From: Trebonia sp963773105 | GTDB taxonomy: Bacteria; Actinomycetota; Actinomycetes; Streptosporangiales; Streptosporangiaceae | Reading direction: 5' to 3' | DNA length: 64,000 bases | Assembly: GCA_963773105.1 (NCBI GenBank) | Contig: CAVZAA010000003.1 | Span: forward strand, 1,364,001 to 1,428,000 | In this document: piece by piece, positions 8,067 through 16,609 of the stretch | Layout: each line of letters begins with the position of its first letter | Position numbering within the stretch: the stretch's first letter is position 1 | The notes under the pieces: model-generated | Database searches by the model: none | Told to the model about the DNA's origin: nothing | What the model saw: the letters and a program-made list of their open reading frames with translations, nothing else | Program-made: the position numbers and the translations under genes

Positions 8067-9164
8067 ATGCGAATGATGCGCGGGGTCGTCGTGTTCCTTG
8101 GCGGAGTGGCGATGGCGGGGTCCCTGGCCGCCGTGACCATGGGCGGGGCTTGGGCCGGCGTGAGCGGCCGGGCGGCCGCCGCCCCTGCGGTCGGCAACCC
8201 GGCCGGGCACGTGGCGGTCCCGGCGGCGGCGCGGGCGGTTAACACCAGTCACCCGAACCACGTGATCGGCCACGGCACGCCCGCCGGGTGCACGTCGGCC
8301 GCCGTGGTCACGGCGGTCGCCGAGGGCGGCATCATCACCTTCGACTGCGGGCCAAAGCCGGTCACGATCAGGATGACCGCGACCGCCAAGGTCGTGAACA
8401 CCAGCCACCGGGTCGTGCTCGACGGCGGCGGCAAGGTCACGCTGAGCGGCGGCACCAAGATCCGCATCCTGTACATGAACACCTGCGACCCGAAGCAGAA
8501 GTACACCACCAACGACTGCTGGGAGCAGCAGTGGCCGCAGCTGGTGGTGCAGAACCTCAGCTTCGTGAACGCGTACTCGGGGGTGCAGCAGACCGCCACG
8601 TCGAGCTACGGCGGCGGCGCCATCTTCGATCAGGGCGGGCAGCTCAAGGTCGTCAACTCCGCGTTCATCGGCGACCGCTGCTACAAGAGCGGTCCCGACC
8701 TCGGCGGCGGGGCGGTGCGGGCGCTCGGGATGTACATGAAGGTGCCGGTCTACATCAACCACGACACCTTCACCAACAACAGCTGCTCCAACGGCGCCGC
8801 GCTGAGCGGCCTCTACGCGAACTTCTACGTCATCAACAGCCTGATGACGAACAACAAGGCGATCGGATTCGGCGCGAACCCGGCCGGCTCCGGCACCGCC
8901 GGGGGCGGCAGCGGCGGCGCGATCTACACCGACGGCAACTCCTACAACCTGACCATCGCCGGCACCGCGATGAGCGGCAACACCGCCCGCGAGGGCGGCG
9001 GCGCCATCTTCTACGTGGTAGACGGCGGACCGGGGACGCTGCGGATCTCGTACTCCTGGCTGCACCACAACCCCAGCGGTGAGTTCCAGAACAAGCCCGG
9101 GATCTTCAGCGAGGTTGACGGGCGGGTGGTCCCGCCCGCCGTGGTCCACTCGGTGATCAGCTAA
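8067..9164 (+). CDS. secreted right-handed beta-helix (pectate-lyase-like) protein
   Basis: About 365 residues with a signal peptide: MRMMRG then a hydrophobic core (VVVFLGGVAMAGSLAAVTMGG) and Ala-rich cleavage region near AWAGVSGRAAAA. The body has short repeated beta-coil rungs, for example VVLDGGGKVTLSGGTKIRILYM, YGGGAIFDQGGQLKVVNSAF, GGAIYTDGNSYNLTIAGTAM and GGAIFYVVDGGPGTLRISYS. Gly-Gly-Ala-Ile-(Phe/Tyr) recurs at the start of rungs, as in polymorphic-outer-membrane-protein and pectin-lyase-fold repeats. Six or more Cys residues could form disulfides, fitting secretion. No polysaccharide-lyase catalytic residues can be assigned. It might bind or cleave a polysaccharide, or be structural. 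The start is uncertain, since GTG at 8055 and ATG at 8067 or 8073 lack a strong ribosome-binding site. Confidence 0.75.
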   Translation: MRMMRGVVVFLGGVAMAGSLAAVTMGGAWAGVSGRAAAAPAVGNPAGHVAVPAAARAVNTSHPNHVIGHGTPAGCTSAAVVTAVAEGGIITFDCGPKPVTIRMTATAKVVNTSHRVVLDGGGKVTLSGGTKIRILYMNTCDPKQKYTTNDCWEQQWPQLVVQNLSFVNAYSGVQQTATSSYGGGAIFDQGGQLKVVNSAFIGDRCYKSGPDLGGGAVRALGMYMKVPVYINHDTFTNNSCSNGAALSGLYANFYVINSLMTNNKAIGFGANPAGSGTAGGGSGGAIYTDGNSYNLTIAGTAMSGNTAREGGGAIFYVVDGGPGTLRISYSWLHHNPSGEFQNKPGIFSEVDGRVVPPAVVHSVIS

Positions 9165-9193
9165 CTCACGGGTGATCGGCGCCCGAGGCGGCG

Positions 9194-10228
9194 CTAGGAG
9201 AGGGGCCCCTGGTGGGAGCCGGGGCCGCCGTAGGCGTGGGTGGCCTGTTCGATCGCGCTCAGGTAGCCGGACCGGCTGTAGGCGTGCTCGCCTTCCGGGG
9301 CCTTGGCGAGCAGCCCGCGGACGGCGGCCAGCGACTTGAAGCCCTTGCGGTTCATCCAGTCTTCCAGGCCGTCGAGCAGTACCCGGGCGTGCATCGGCCC
9401 GTGTCGGAGCAGCGACGACGTGGTCATCACCACGTCGGCGCCGCCCAGCAGGTAGGCAGCCACGTCGGCGGCCGAGTCCACGCCCGAGGAGGCCGCTAGG
9501 GAGCAGCTGACCAGGCCGTGCAGCCGGCTGATCCAGGCGCGCGCCAGCGCCGCCTCGGCCGGGACCGAGAGCCGGAACCCGGCCGAGACCGTGAACGTCT
9601 CCGGGTCGATGTCGGTCTGCAGGAACCGGTTGAAAAGCACCAGGCCGTCGGCGCCTGCGCGGTCGAGCGTGGTGGCCATCTCGCCGAACGAGCTGAAATA
9701 GGGCGCCAGCTTCACCGCGACCGGAATCGAGACGGCCTTCTTGACCGTGGTGAGGATCTCGGTGTAGCGGCGCTCGGCGTCCCGCGCCGGAATCAGGGCG
9801 TCGTCCGGCAGGTAGTAGATGTTCAGCTCGATCGCCGACGCCCCCGCCGCCTGCATCGCGGACGCGTAGTGGGTCCAGCCGTCGGCCGAAACGCCGTTCA
9901 GCGACGCGATCACCGGGATGTCCACCTCCGTGGCGGCCCGCTTGACGAGCTCCAGATACCGGTGGGGCCAGCCCCCCCGGCCCGGACCGCAGCAGTCGCG
10001 GAAGTAGCTCTGGGCCTCGCTGTGGCTCTCCGCGGCGCCGTCGGCCAGGAGCTGATCGCGCTCGGCCTCGGCCCAGATCTGCTCCTCGAACAGCGAGGGC
10101 AGCACGACCGCGCCCACTCCCGCCTCCGCGAGCCTGGTGATGCAGGCCAGCGAGCCGGTCAGCGGACCGGCCGAGGCCACCAGCGGGCTGCGCAGGGTGA
10201 GCCCGAGATACCGCGTTTGCAGGTCCAT
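9194..10228 (-). CDS. dihydroorotate dehydrogenase-like FMN protein
   Basis: A 344-residue TIM-barrel flavoprotein of the DHOD family. The N-terminus MDLQTRYLGLTLRSPLVASAGPLTGS resembles class 1 enzymes. VIASLNGVSADGW, AIELNIYYLPDD, VAVKLAPYFSS, GLVLFNRFLQ and GGADVVMTTSSLLRHGP follow the order of the FMN-binding and substrate strands. Family members with this sequence flavour often sit beside a pyruvate:ferredoxin oxidoreductase and are annotated only as 'DHOD-like'; no such gene is here, and no other pyrimidine gene is near. The catalytic Cys of class 1 DHOD is not obvious. It should therefore not be called PyrD on this evidence. Confidence 0.8.
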   Translation of the reverse strand: MDLQTRYLGLTLRSPLVASAGPLTGSLACITRLAEAGVGAVVLPSLFEEQIWAEAERDQLLADGAAESHSEAQSYFRDCCGPGRGGWPHRYLELVKRAATEVDIPVIASLNGVSADGWTHYASAMQAAGASAIELNIYYLPDDALIPARDAERRYTEILTTVKKAVSIPVAVKLAPYFSSFGEMATTLDRAGADGLVLFNRFLQTDIDPETFTVSAGFRLSVPAEAALARAWISRLHGLVSCSLAASSGVDSAADVAAYLLGGADVVMTTSSLLRHGPMHARVLLDGLEDWMNRKGFKSLAAVRGLLAKAPEGEHAYSRSGYLSAIEQATHAYGGPGSHQGPLS

Positions 10229-10485
10229 GATCTACTCACGTCCTTTCTGGCAGCCGGGCCAGGTCCCGGTCTCATCTGTCGCTCATGACCTCACCGTCTC
10301 GCGGTCCGGACCTTGCGGCTAGGGCAGAAGGTCCCGGGCCGGGGTGCCGTTGGACACCGGCCGCTGTAACGTGAAGGACTTCGAGGGAGCCGGGGTGCAG
10401 GTGCTCAACCCGTTTGCGGCGCCCTGACTAAGCGGGGCCGGACTTCAGCCGAACGGGCATTTGATTGCTGCGATAGCATGTTCGT

Positions 10486-11112
10486 ATGAGTGTGGCTGTA
10501 CAGGACTCGCTGCTCGACTTCGGTGACGAGCCGACACCCGCGGCGCTGCGGCCGGAGCGGGTGCCGCTGAGTCACGGGGCCTGGGTTGACGTCCAGCGGG
10601 GGTGGCTGGCGGGATCGGCGGCGCTGTTCGCGCGGCTGGTCGAGGAGGTGCCGTGGAAGGCGGAGCGGCGGCGCATGTACGACCGCACCGTCGACGTGCC
10701 GCGGCTGCTCTGCTTCTACGGCGAGGACGCCGCGCTGCCCGACCGCGCGCTTGACCGCTGCCGCGATGCGCTGACCGCGCATTACCAGGACGAGCTGGGC
10801 GAGCCGTTCAGGACGGCGGGGCTGTGCTTCTACCGGGACGGGCGGGACAGCGTCGCCCTGCACGGCGACACGATCGGGCGCGGCTCGACCGAGGACACCA
10901 TGGTCGCGATCGTCTCCCTGGGCGAGGCGCGGCCACTGCTGCTGCGCCCGCGCGACGGCGACAGCGCGACGCTCAGGTACAACCTGGGGCACGGGGACCT
11001 CATCGTGATGGGCGGCAGCTGCCAGCGGACCTGGGAGCACGGGATCCCCAAGTCGGCCCGTCCGACCGGGCCAAGGATCAGCGTCCAGTTCCGCCCCCGG
11101 GGCGTCCGCTGA
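10486..11112 (+). CDS. AlkB-like Fe(II)/2-oxoglutarate dioxygenase
   Basis: A 208-residue member of the AlkB family, whose proteins oxidatively remove alkyl groups from nucleic-acid bases (or act on proteins or RNA). The iron ligands are seen as H126-x-D128 (HGDTIGR) and H185 (TWEHGIPK). The 2-oxoglutarate-binding arginines fit GPRISVQFR (R197, R203). VSLGEARPLLLRPR and HGDLIVMGGSCQRTWEH match the conserved strands. The N-terminal block SHGAWVDVQRGWLAGSAALF is the nucleotide-recognition region. It stands alone with its own upstream region of about 250 bases. No clear LexA box was found, so damage induction is unproven. Confidence 0.85.
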   Translation: MSVAVQDSLLDFGDEPTPAALRPERVPLSHGAWVDVQRGWLAGSAALFARLVEEVPWKAERRRMYDRTVDVPRLLCFYGEDAALPDRALDRCRDALTAHYQDELGEPFRTAGLCFYRDGRDSVALHGDTIGRGSTEDTMVAIVSLGEARPLLLRPRDGDSATLRYNLGHGDLIVMGGSCQRTWEHGIPKSARPTGPRISVQFRPRGVR

Positions 11113-11186
11113 ACCGGTAGCCGGGTGGATCGGGGCGCTGCGCGGTGCGGAGCGTTTTCCGGCCATCGGGGCTACCCTTGCAGGTG

Positions 11187-12023
11187 ATGACTAGTCCAGC
11201 GTTGCGTGGCGCGCAGGCGCGCCACGCCCCCTCGCGACCGCTGCTGGTGGCGACCGACCTTGACGGGACGATCATCCGCGGCGACGGCACCATCTCGGAT
11301 CGGACCATCGCCGCATTCGCCCGGGTAGAGGCGGCCGGGGCGCGGTTCGTGCTCGTCACCGGGCGGCCGCCTCGGGTGATGCGGGACATCGCGGCGATGT
11401 TCGGGCACGTGGGTACGGCCATCTGCGCGAACGGGGCGCTGGCGTACGACATGGAGACCGACACGGTCACGTCCCGGCACATGATCCCGGCGTCGGTCCT
11501 CGCCGCCGCGGTCCCGGCCCTGCGGGCCGCCGTGCCCGGGATCGGGATCGCGCTCGAGTACCCGGACGGTCGCGCCGCCGACGAGCTGTTCCAGGCGATC
11601 AACTGGGACATCAACCAGACCATGCCGCGGCCGGGCGACGCGGCGCTGTTCGCCCGGCCGGCCTCCAAGCTGCTCGGCCGGCACATGGGGTACAGCTGCG
11701 ACGACCTGCTGGCGCTGGCACTGCCCGCGATCGGCGATCTGGTCAGCGTCACCCACTCCAACGGCAAGGGGCTCATCGAGGCCGCCGCCCTCGGCGTTTC
11801 CAAGGCCTCGGTCGTCGCCGAACTGGCGGCCGACCTCGGGATCGGGCCCGAGTCGGTCCTCGCGTTCGGCGACATGCCCAACGACCTGCCCCTGCTCGCC
11901 TGGGCGGGCACCTCCTGCGCGGTCGCCAACGCGCATCCCGAGGTGCTCGCCGCCGCCACCCACGTCATTGGCTCCAACGACGACGACGGCGTCGCCGAGT
12001 ACCTGGAACGGCTGTACCCGTAG
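11187..12023 (+). CDS. HAD-superfamily hydrolase (Cof-type phosphatase)
   Basis: The 278-residue protein has the HAD motif I DLDGT (VATDLDGTIIRGDGTI, about residues 22-37), motif II VTGRPPR, a C2-type cap domain and motif IV FGDMPNDLPLLAWAG with the D-x(4)-D variant. It belongs to the Cof/YidA branch, which dephosphorylates small phosphosugars or phosphorylated cofactors such as pyridoxal phosphate; the precise substrate cannot be read from sequence. The ATG at 11187 is preferred over an in-frame GTG at 11145 because the extra 14 residues look non-coding. The gene lies 75 bases after the AlkB-like gene on the same strand and may be co-transcribed. Confidence 0.88.
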   Translation: MTSPALRGAQARHAPSRPLLVATDLDGTIIRGDGTISDRTIAAFARVEAAGARFVLVTGRPPRVMRDIAAMFGHVGTAICANGALAYDMETDTVTSRHMIPASVLAAAVPALRAAVPGIGIALEYPDGRAADELFQAINWDINQTMPRPGDAALFARPASKLLGRHMGYSCDDLLALALPAIGDLVSVTHSNGKGLIEAAALGVSKASVVAELAADLGIGPESVLAFGDMPNDLPLLAWAGTSCAVANAHPEVLAAATHVIGSNDDDGVAEYLERLYP

Positions 12024-12041
12024 CGGACCGCTCGGTCGTGG

Positions 12042-12695
12042 CTACATTCCGGTGGGGCCGAAGCGCTCGGTCTTGATGGTCGCAGGCGGGTGCCCGGCCT
12101 CGACCAGGAGCGAGGTCGCGGCCTCGACGAAGCCGGAGGGTCCGCAGACGTAGATGGCGGGGGCGGTGTCGGGCGGGAACGCCGACGCGGCGATGACGGC
12201 GGCGTTGATGCGGCCGGGGGGCACGCCCCGATGGGCTGAGCGGGTGTAGAGGAGGGTGAGAAAGAGCGGCGAAGACAAGGTCCGTTCGGACAACTCGGAA
12301 CCGTAGATGACGTCGGACGGGGAGCGGACCGAGTAGATCAGCCCGACCGGGGCCTGGTTTTCTGCCGCGCCGTGGGCGCGGATCATGGACATCAGCGGGA
12401 CGACGCCGGAGCCGCCCGCCAGCAGCAGCAGCGGCTGCTCGGACTCCGGCGACCAGGTGAACCAGCCGCCGATCGGTCCGCGCAGGTCGAACTGGTTCCC
12501 CGGCTCGGCGATCCCGGCCAGGTAGGGGGAAACCTCGCCGTCGTCGAGACGCTGCACGGTGAGCTCCAGGCGGCCGTCGGCGGGCGCGGAGGCGATCGAG
12601 TACGAGCGCTGCGCGGAGTAGCCGTCCTCGGCCGTCAGGCGGACGTCCGCGTGCTGGCCCGCCAGGTGGCCGGGCCAGCCCGGCACGTCAAGCAT
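12042..12695 (-). pseudogene. N-terminally truncated ferredoxin/flavodoxin-type NAD(P)H reductase
   Basis: The open frame encodes most of an FNR-type reductase: the FAD motif RSYSIAS, the NAD motif GGSGVVPLMSM and the C-terminal CGPSGF. It has no start codon in the proper place. The first in-frame ATG (12695) begins at MLDVPGWPGHLAGQH, about 20 residues into the domain, so the first FAD-domain beta strand would be lost. The preceding in-frame bases encode SGTKAATDETATARTL. The part TDETATARTL looks like the genuine family sequence, while what lies before it does not. The upstream neighbour is a remnant of the molybdopterin oxidoreductase that normally pairs with this reductase. A deletion or frameshift at the gene junction is the simplest reading. 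Confidence 0.7.
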
Positions 12696-12984
12696 GAGCG
12701 TGCGGGCGGTCGCGGTCTCGTCGGTCGCGGCCTTGGTACCGCTGCTCGCGCCACGGGTCTCCGTAGTCGTGGTAGCCGAGTCCCTCCCAGAAGCCGCGGG
12801 AGTCAGTGCGCAGCAGGTCGAGACCCGTGACCCACTTGGCGGACTTCCAGAAGTACAGGTGCGGGACCAGCAGCCGGGCCGGGCCGCCGTGCTCGGGGCG
12901 GAGCGGCTGCCCGTCGTAGGAGTAGGCGACCCAGGCCTGGCCGTCGGGCAGGTCGGGCAGCGGCTCCGGCGGGGCCGCTCGTGT
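12688..12984 (-). pseudogene. C-terminal remnant of sulfite-oxidase-like molybdopterin oxidoreductase
   Basis: About 98 codons remain open between an in-frame TGA near 12985 and a TGA at 12688-12690. The translation contains DGQAWVAYSYDGQPLRPEHG, PARLLVPHLYFWKSAKWV and GFWEGLGYHDYGDPWREQRY. These are characteristic of the C-terminal end of actinobacterial sulfite-oxidase-like (YedY-like) molybdopterin enzymes. The Mo-cofactor domain and the catalytic Cys that should precede it, roughly 100 residues or more, are absent. The UBP finger gene abuts instead. The last residues run into unrelated Arg/Asp-rich sequence, and the frame overlaps the truncated reductase. It is not expected to be functional. 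Confidence 0.7.
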
Positions 12985-12997
12985 TCATGAAGATCGT

Positions 12998-13351
12998 CTA
13001 CGGGTTCAGCATGGACCGCCAGTTGTGCGGGACGCGGCCCGCCGGGCCGGGGGTCGGCTGGCTGGCGGGGTGGCTGAGCGGCGCGGCGAGCTCCGGGCCG
13101 GTCTCGTAGAAGTCCTCGTTCGGGTACGACCAGAACCACTCCTCGCCCGGCTCGTAGGAACGGATGACCGGGTGGCCGGTCTCCTTGGCGTGCCTGGTGG
13201 CGTGCTGGGAGGGCGAGTTGTCGCAGCATCCGATGTGGCCGCACTGGGTGCAGCGGCGCAGGTGCAGCCACCAGCCCTGGTCGGCCTCGCACTCGACGCA
13301 GCCGTCGCCGCTCGGCGGCACGGTCGGGTCCACACCCTGCATTTCTGTCAT
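12998..13351 (-). CDS. UBP-type zinc finger protein
   Basis: This 117-residue protein is a UBP (ZnF-UBP) domain. Zinc ligands are visible as CVECEADQG, CTQCGHIGCCD and two His in SPSQHATRHAKETGHPV. Aromatic residues follow in GEEWFWSYPNEDFYE. In eukaryotes such domains bind the free C-terminus of ubiquitin. In actinobacteria they are stand-alone and of unknown partner, although a Gly-Gly tail (Pup or a ubiquitin-like protein) is an obvious candidate. Its ATG overlaps the stop of the sensor kinase as ATGA, making it the third gene of a tightly coupled operon. The C-terminal tail SQPTPGPAGRVPHNWRSML is typical of the family. Confidence 0.88.
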   Translation of the reverse strand: MTEMQGVDPTVPPSGDGCVECEADQGWWLHLRRCTQCGHIGCCDNSPSQHATRHAKETGHPVIRSYEPGEEWFWSYPNEDFYETGPELAAPLSHPASQPTPGPAGRVPHNWRSMLNP

Positions 13352-14850
13352 GTTCCCTCCACAGGCGTCGGTGCCTCAAGCGGCAGCCGGATTTGGAAGC
13401 GGGTGTCACCGGGCGCGGACTCCACCTGGAGGTCGCCGTGGTGCTTGTTGACCACGATCCGCCAGGCGATGTCGAGGCCCAGGCCGGTGCCCTCGCCGAC
13501 CGGCTTGGTGCTGAAGAACGGCTCGAAAATCCGGTTCTTGATGTCGGCCGGGATGCCGGGCCCGGTGTCGCCGATCTCGATCAGCGCGCAGTCGCCGTCC
13601 CGGGCGGTGCGTATCGTGAGCGTTCCCGTCCCGCCCATCGCCGACACCGCGTTGTCGATCATGTTCGTCCAGACCTGGTTGAGCTCGGAGGCATAACCGG
13701 GCAGGCCGGGGAGGGACCGGTCATAGTCCTTCACTATCTTGATCGACGGGCCGATCTTGGCCGACATCATCAGCAGCGTGCTGTCCAGCAGGTCGTGCAC
13801 GTCCACCACCTGGAACGGCGCCCGGTCGAGTTGCGAGTACTGCTTGGCGTCGCCCACCAAGGTCGAGATCCGGGTGGTGGCGTCCTCGATCTCGTTCATG
13901 AGCAGCTCGGTCTCGACCGTGTAATTGAGCCAGCGCAGCGCGGGCTCGAGCATGGCGTCGCCGACCATGTCCCGCACGTGGTCGAGCCATTCCGGCGTCA
14001 GGCCCGCCGCCACGAACGTCGGGGAGAGCTGCCAGCCGTCGGAGATGCCGCGCTCGTCGAGCCAGTCGGACATCTCGTCTTCCCGGTCGGACGCCTCCAG
14101 CGGGGCGAGCTTGGGCGCCTTGGCGACCCGCTCGACCGCGCGCTGCTGCAACTCGATGATCGAGTCGAAGCTGGCCTTCTCGTACTTGCCCGCAGCCAGC
14201 ATCTTCAGCTTGCCCCGCATCGCCGCGACCCGCTCGCGCAGCGTCACCGTGGCCCGCACGGCGGCGGCGGCCGGGTTGTTCAGCTCGTGGGTCAGCCCGG
14301 CGGTCAGCGAGCCGAGCGCCAGCAGTCGCTCCCGCTGCCCCACCGCCTCGCGGGACCGCTGGCCGCCGAGCCAGAGCCCCTCGAGCAGGTGCGTCGGCAT
14401 CGGGAACCACTCGGTCATGATCTGCGCGAAGCAGGTCGCGCCGAGCACGAAGAACTTGGAGGTCTCGGTGACGCGCACCGTGTTCTGGTACACCTGGGGC
14501 ACCCGATCCCCCAGGTAAGCGGTGTACGCGCCGGTGTACACGCCGCGCTGGCTGGTCCGGCCGACCTCGACGTCGTCCGGGCCGACCCGCCGCGAGGTGA
14601 CCAGGGTGCCCTCGCACAGGACGTAGAAGCACTCGGCCGGGGCGCCCTCGGCGAACAGGATGCCCGGCTGGACCGTCTCTACGTGCCCCTCCTGGCAGAG
14701 CCGGAGGAGCTGCTCCTCGGTGAGCTTCTCGAACAGGAAGAGCGTGCGGAGCTGGTCGGGGACGCATTCCCCGAACTGCGTCTCCGCCTGCCCGGGCACT
14801 TCCGGTATTTCCGACTTTTCCGGCACGGTGGCGGACGGGTTCGCGGTCAT
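13348..14850 (-). CDS. sensor histidine kinase with N-terminal cyclic-nucleotide-binding domain
   Basis: A 500-residue soluble kinase. Residues about 30-145 form a Crp-like cNMP domain (RTLFLFEKLTEEQLLRLC, GILFAEGAPAECFYVLCEG). A phospho-acceptor box LTHELNNPAAAA follows, with His near 188. The ATPase domain has an N-box (NQVWTNMIDNAVSA), G1 DTGPGIP, F-box FEPFFSTK and G2 GEGTGLGL. No membrane segment is seen, so the signal is intracellular. The ATG has GGAGA five bases upstream and overlaps the stop of the flavin-reductase/response-regulator gene. The fused receiver there is the likely partner, so this operon probably links a ligand or redox state to phosphotransfer. Confidence 0.9.
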   Translation of the reverse strand: MTANPSATVPEKSEIPEVPGQAETQFGECVPDQLRTLFLFEKLTEEQLLRLCQEGHVETVQPGILFAEGAPAECFYVLCEGTLVTSRRVGPDDVEVGRTSQRGVYTGAYTAYLGDRVPQVYQNTVRVTETSKFFVLGATCFAQIMTEWFPMPTHLLEGLWLGGQRSREAVGQRERLLALGSLTAGLTHELNNPAAAAVRATVTLRERVAAMRGKLKMLAAGKYEKASFDSIIELQQRAVERVAKAPKLAPLEASDREDEMSDWLDERGISDGWQLSPTFVAAGLTPEWLDHVRDMVGDAMLEPALRWLNYTVETELLMNEIEDATTRISTLVGDAKQYSQLDRAPFQVVDVHDLLDSTLLMMSAKIGPSIKIVKDYDRSLPGLPGYASELNQVWTNMIDNAVSAMGGTGTLTIRTARDGDCALIEIGDTGPGIPADIKNRIFEPFFSTKPVGEGTGLGLDIAWRIVVNKHHGDLQVESAPGDTRFQIRLPLEAPTPVEGT

Positions 14851-16525
14851 AGTGTCTCCAGGTAGCGATGGACCAGCATGACGGCCATGGCGCCTTCCCC
14901 CACGGCCGACGCGACTCGCTTGGCGGAGTCCGAGCGCACGTCGCCCGCCGCGAACACCCCCGGCACGCTCGTCTCCAGGTGGTACGGCGGGCGCTCGAGC
15001 GGCCAGCCCGGCCGGTGGTCGGGCTGGCCCAGGTCCGGCCCGGACACGATGAACCCGTGGCCGTCCCTGGCCACCACGCCGTCCAGCCAGCCGGTCCGCG
15101 GCGCCGCGCCGATGAAGATGAACAGCTGGGTGGCGTCCACCGACTCGGTCGTGCCGCTGTTCAGGTCGCGCAGCGTGAGCTGCTCCAGGTGACCGTCCCC
15201 GTGCGCCTCGATGACCTCGGTGCAGGTGCGGACGGAGATGTTCTCGATGCCGGCGATCTGCTGGATCAGGTAGTACGACATCGACAGCTCGAGCGAACCG
15301 CCCCTTACCAGCATGGTCACCGACCGCGCGAACCGCGCCAGGTACACCGCCGCCTGACCGGCTGAGTTGGCCCCGCCGACGATGAAGACGTCGGCGTCCT
15401 TGCACCCCTCGGCCTCCGTCAGCGCCGCCCCGTAGTAGATGCCCGCCCCGGTCATCTCGGCGCAGCCGGGCGCGTTGAGCTGCCGGTAGGACACCCCGGT
15501 GGCGAGGATGATCGCCTTCGCGTCGATCACGCTGCCGTCGCCCAGGCGGAGCGTCCTGGCCGGGCCGTTGACCTCCAGGCCGGCCGCCTCCTTGGTGGTC
15601 AGCAGCTCCGCGCCGAACTTGACCGCCTGCCGCCGGGCCCGGTCGGTGAGCTGGCCACCGGACAGGCCGTCGGGGAAGCCCAGGTAGTTCTCGATCCGCG
15701 AGGACTGGCCGGCCTGGCCGCCGGTGGCGAACTTCTCCACCAGTACCGTGCGCAGCCCCTCGGAGGCGCCGTAGACCGCCGCCCCGAGGCCGGCCCGCCG
15801 CCCACCACGACCAGGTCGTAGAAGTCGCGCTCGGGGCTGGTCGCCAGGCCCACCCGGCTGGCGACCTCGGCCTGGGACGGCGCGATCAGCGGCTCGCCTT
15901 CGGTGGTGATCAGCACCGGCAGGTCCCGGCCGTCGGCGCCGGCCGCCTCGAGCAGCCGCCGTCCCTCGTCGCTGTCGGAGGCGTACCAGCGGTACGGCAC
16001 CTGGTTGCGGGCCAGGAAGTCGCGCATCGCCGCCGACGGCGCCGACCAGCGGTGCCCGACCAGCTTGGCCTCGCGGACCGGCTTTCGATCCTCGTCCTGC
16101 CAGGCCCGCAGGAGGTCGTCGATAACCGGGTAGAGCTTCTCCTCGGGCGGGTCCCAGGGCTTGAGCAGGTAGTGGTCGAGGTCCACGATGTTGATCGCGT
16201 CGATCGCCGCGCTGGTGTCCGCGTACGCCGTCAGCAGAATCCGCTTCGCGTACGGGTACACGTCCATCGCCCGCTCGAGGAACTCGATGCCGGTCATCCC
16301 CGGCATCCGGTAGTCCGCGAGCAGCACCGCGACCTGGTCACCGCGCAGTTTCATCTGCCGCAGGGCCTCCAGGGCGGTGTCGCCCGACTCGGCGCGCACG
16401 ATCCGGTGGTGTTCGCCGTACCGTCTGCGCAGGTCGCGGGCGACAGCGCGGGACACGCCTGGGTCGTCGTCTACGGTCACGAGGACCGAGCGGACCTCGT
16501 CCGCGATCGTCGTCGTCGTCACCAC
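14847..16525 (-). pseudogene. response regulator fused to thioredoxin-reductase-like flavoprotein (frameshifted)
   Basis: The receiver domain occupies residues 1-130 (acidic DDD at 19-21, phospho-acceptor D71 in LLADYRMPGM, LLKPW). A linking domain follows, then an FAD/NAD(P) two-dinucleotide-binding reductase. The frame breaks at the first FAD motif. VVVGGGPA is read in one frame and the expected continuation (GAAVYGASEGLRTVLVEKFATGG) in another. The DNA reads GGGCCGGCCTCGGGG where GGGCCGGCCGGCCTCGGGG would restore frame, so one four-base GGCC unit is missing. With it restored the product is 560 residues. The reductase half lacks the CxxC of true thioredoxin reductases; the equivalent site reads GIYYGAALTEAEGC. 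It begins the coupled operon with the kinase and UBP finger. The frameshift may be a mutation or an assembly error. Confidence 0.85.
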
Positions 16526-16609
16526 ACCAGGCTAACCCGTCCCGGCAAGTCGGCCCTTATTCAGGCGGGCTCGCGGGCGCCGGTTAATCCCTCGGCTTAA
16601 TATCCCGGC

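Noticed and set aside
9194..10228. Calling the DHOD-like gene pyrD
   Set aside because: No pyrimidine genes are nearby, the class 1 catalytic Cys is not evident, and the family includes members of other function.
10344..10427. A 27-codon frame ending VKDFEGAGVQVLNPFAAP upstream of the AlkB-like gene
   Set aside because: It has GTG and a distant AGAAGG, but no recognisable family or second line of support. It may be a gene remnant.
10450..10486. Possible LexA box before the AlkB-like gene
   Set aside because: Half-sites CGAAC (10450) and GTTCG (about 10480) are too far apart, and the nearer partner ATTTGA has two mismatches to the actinobacterial SOS box.
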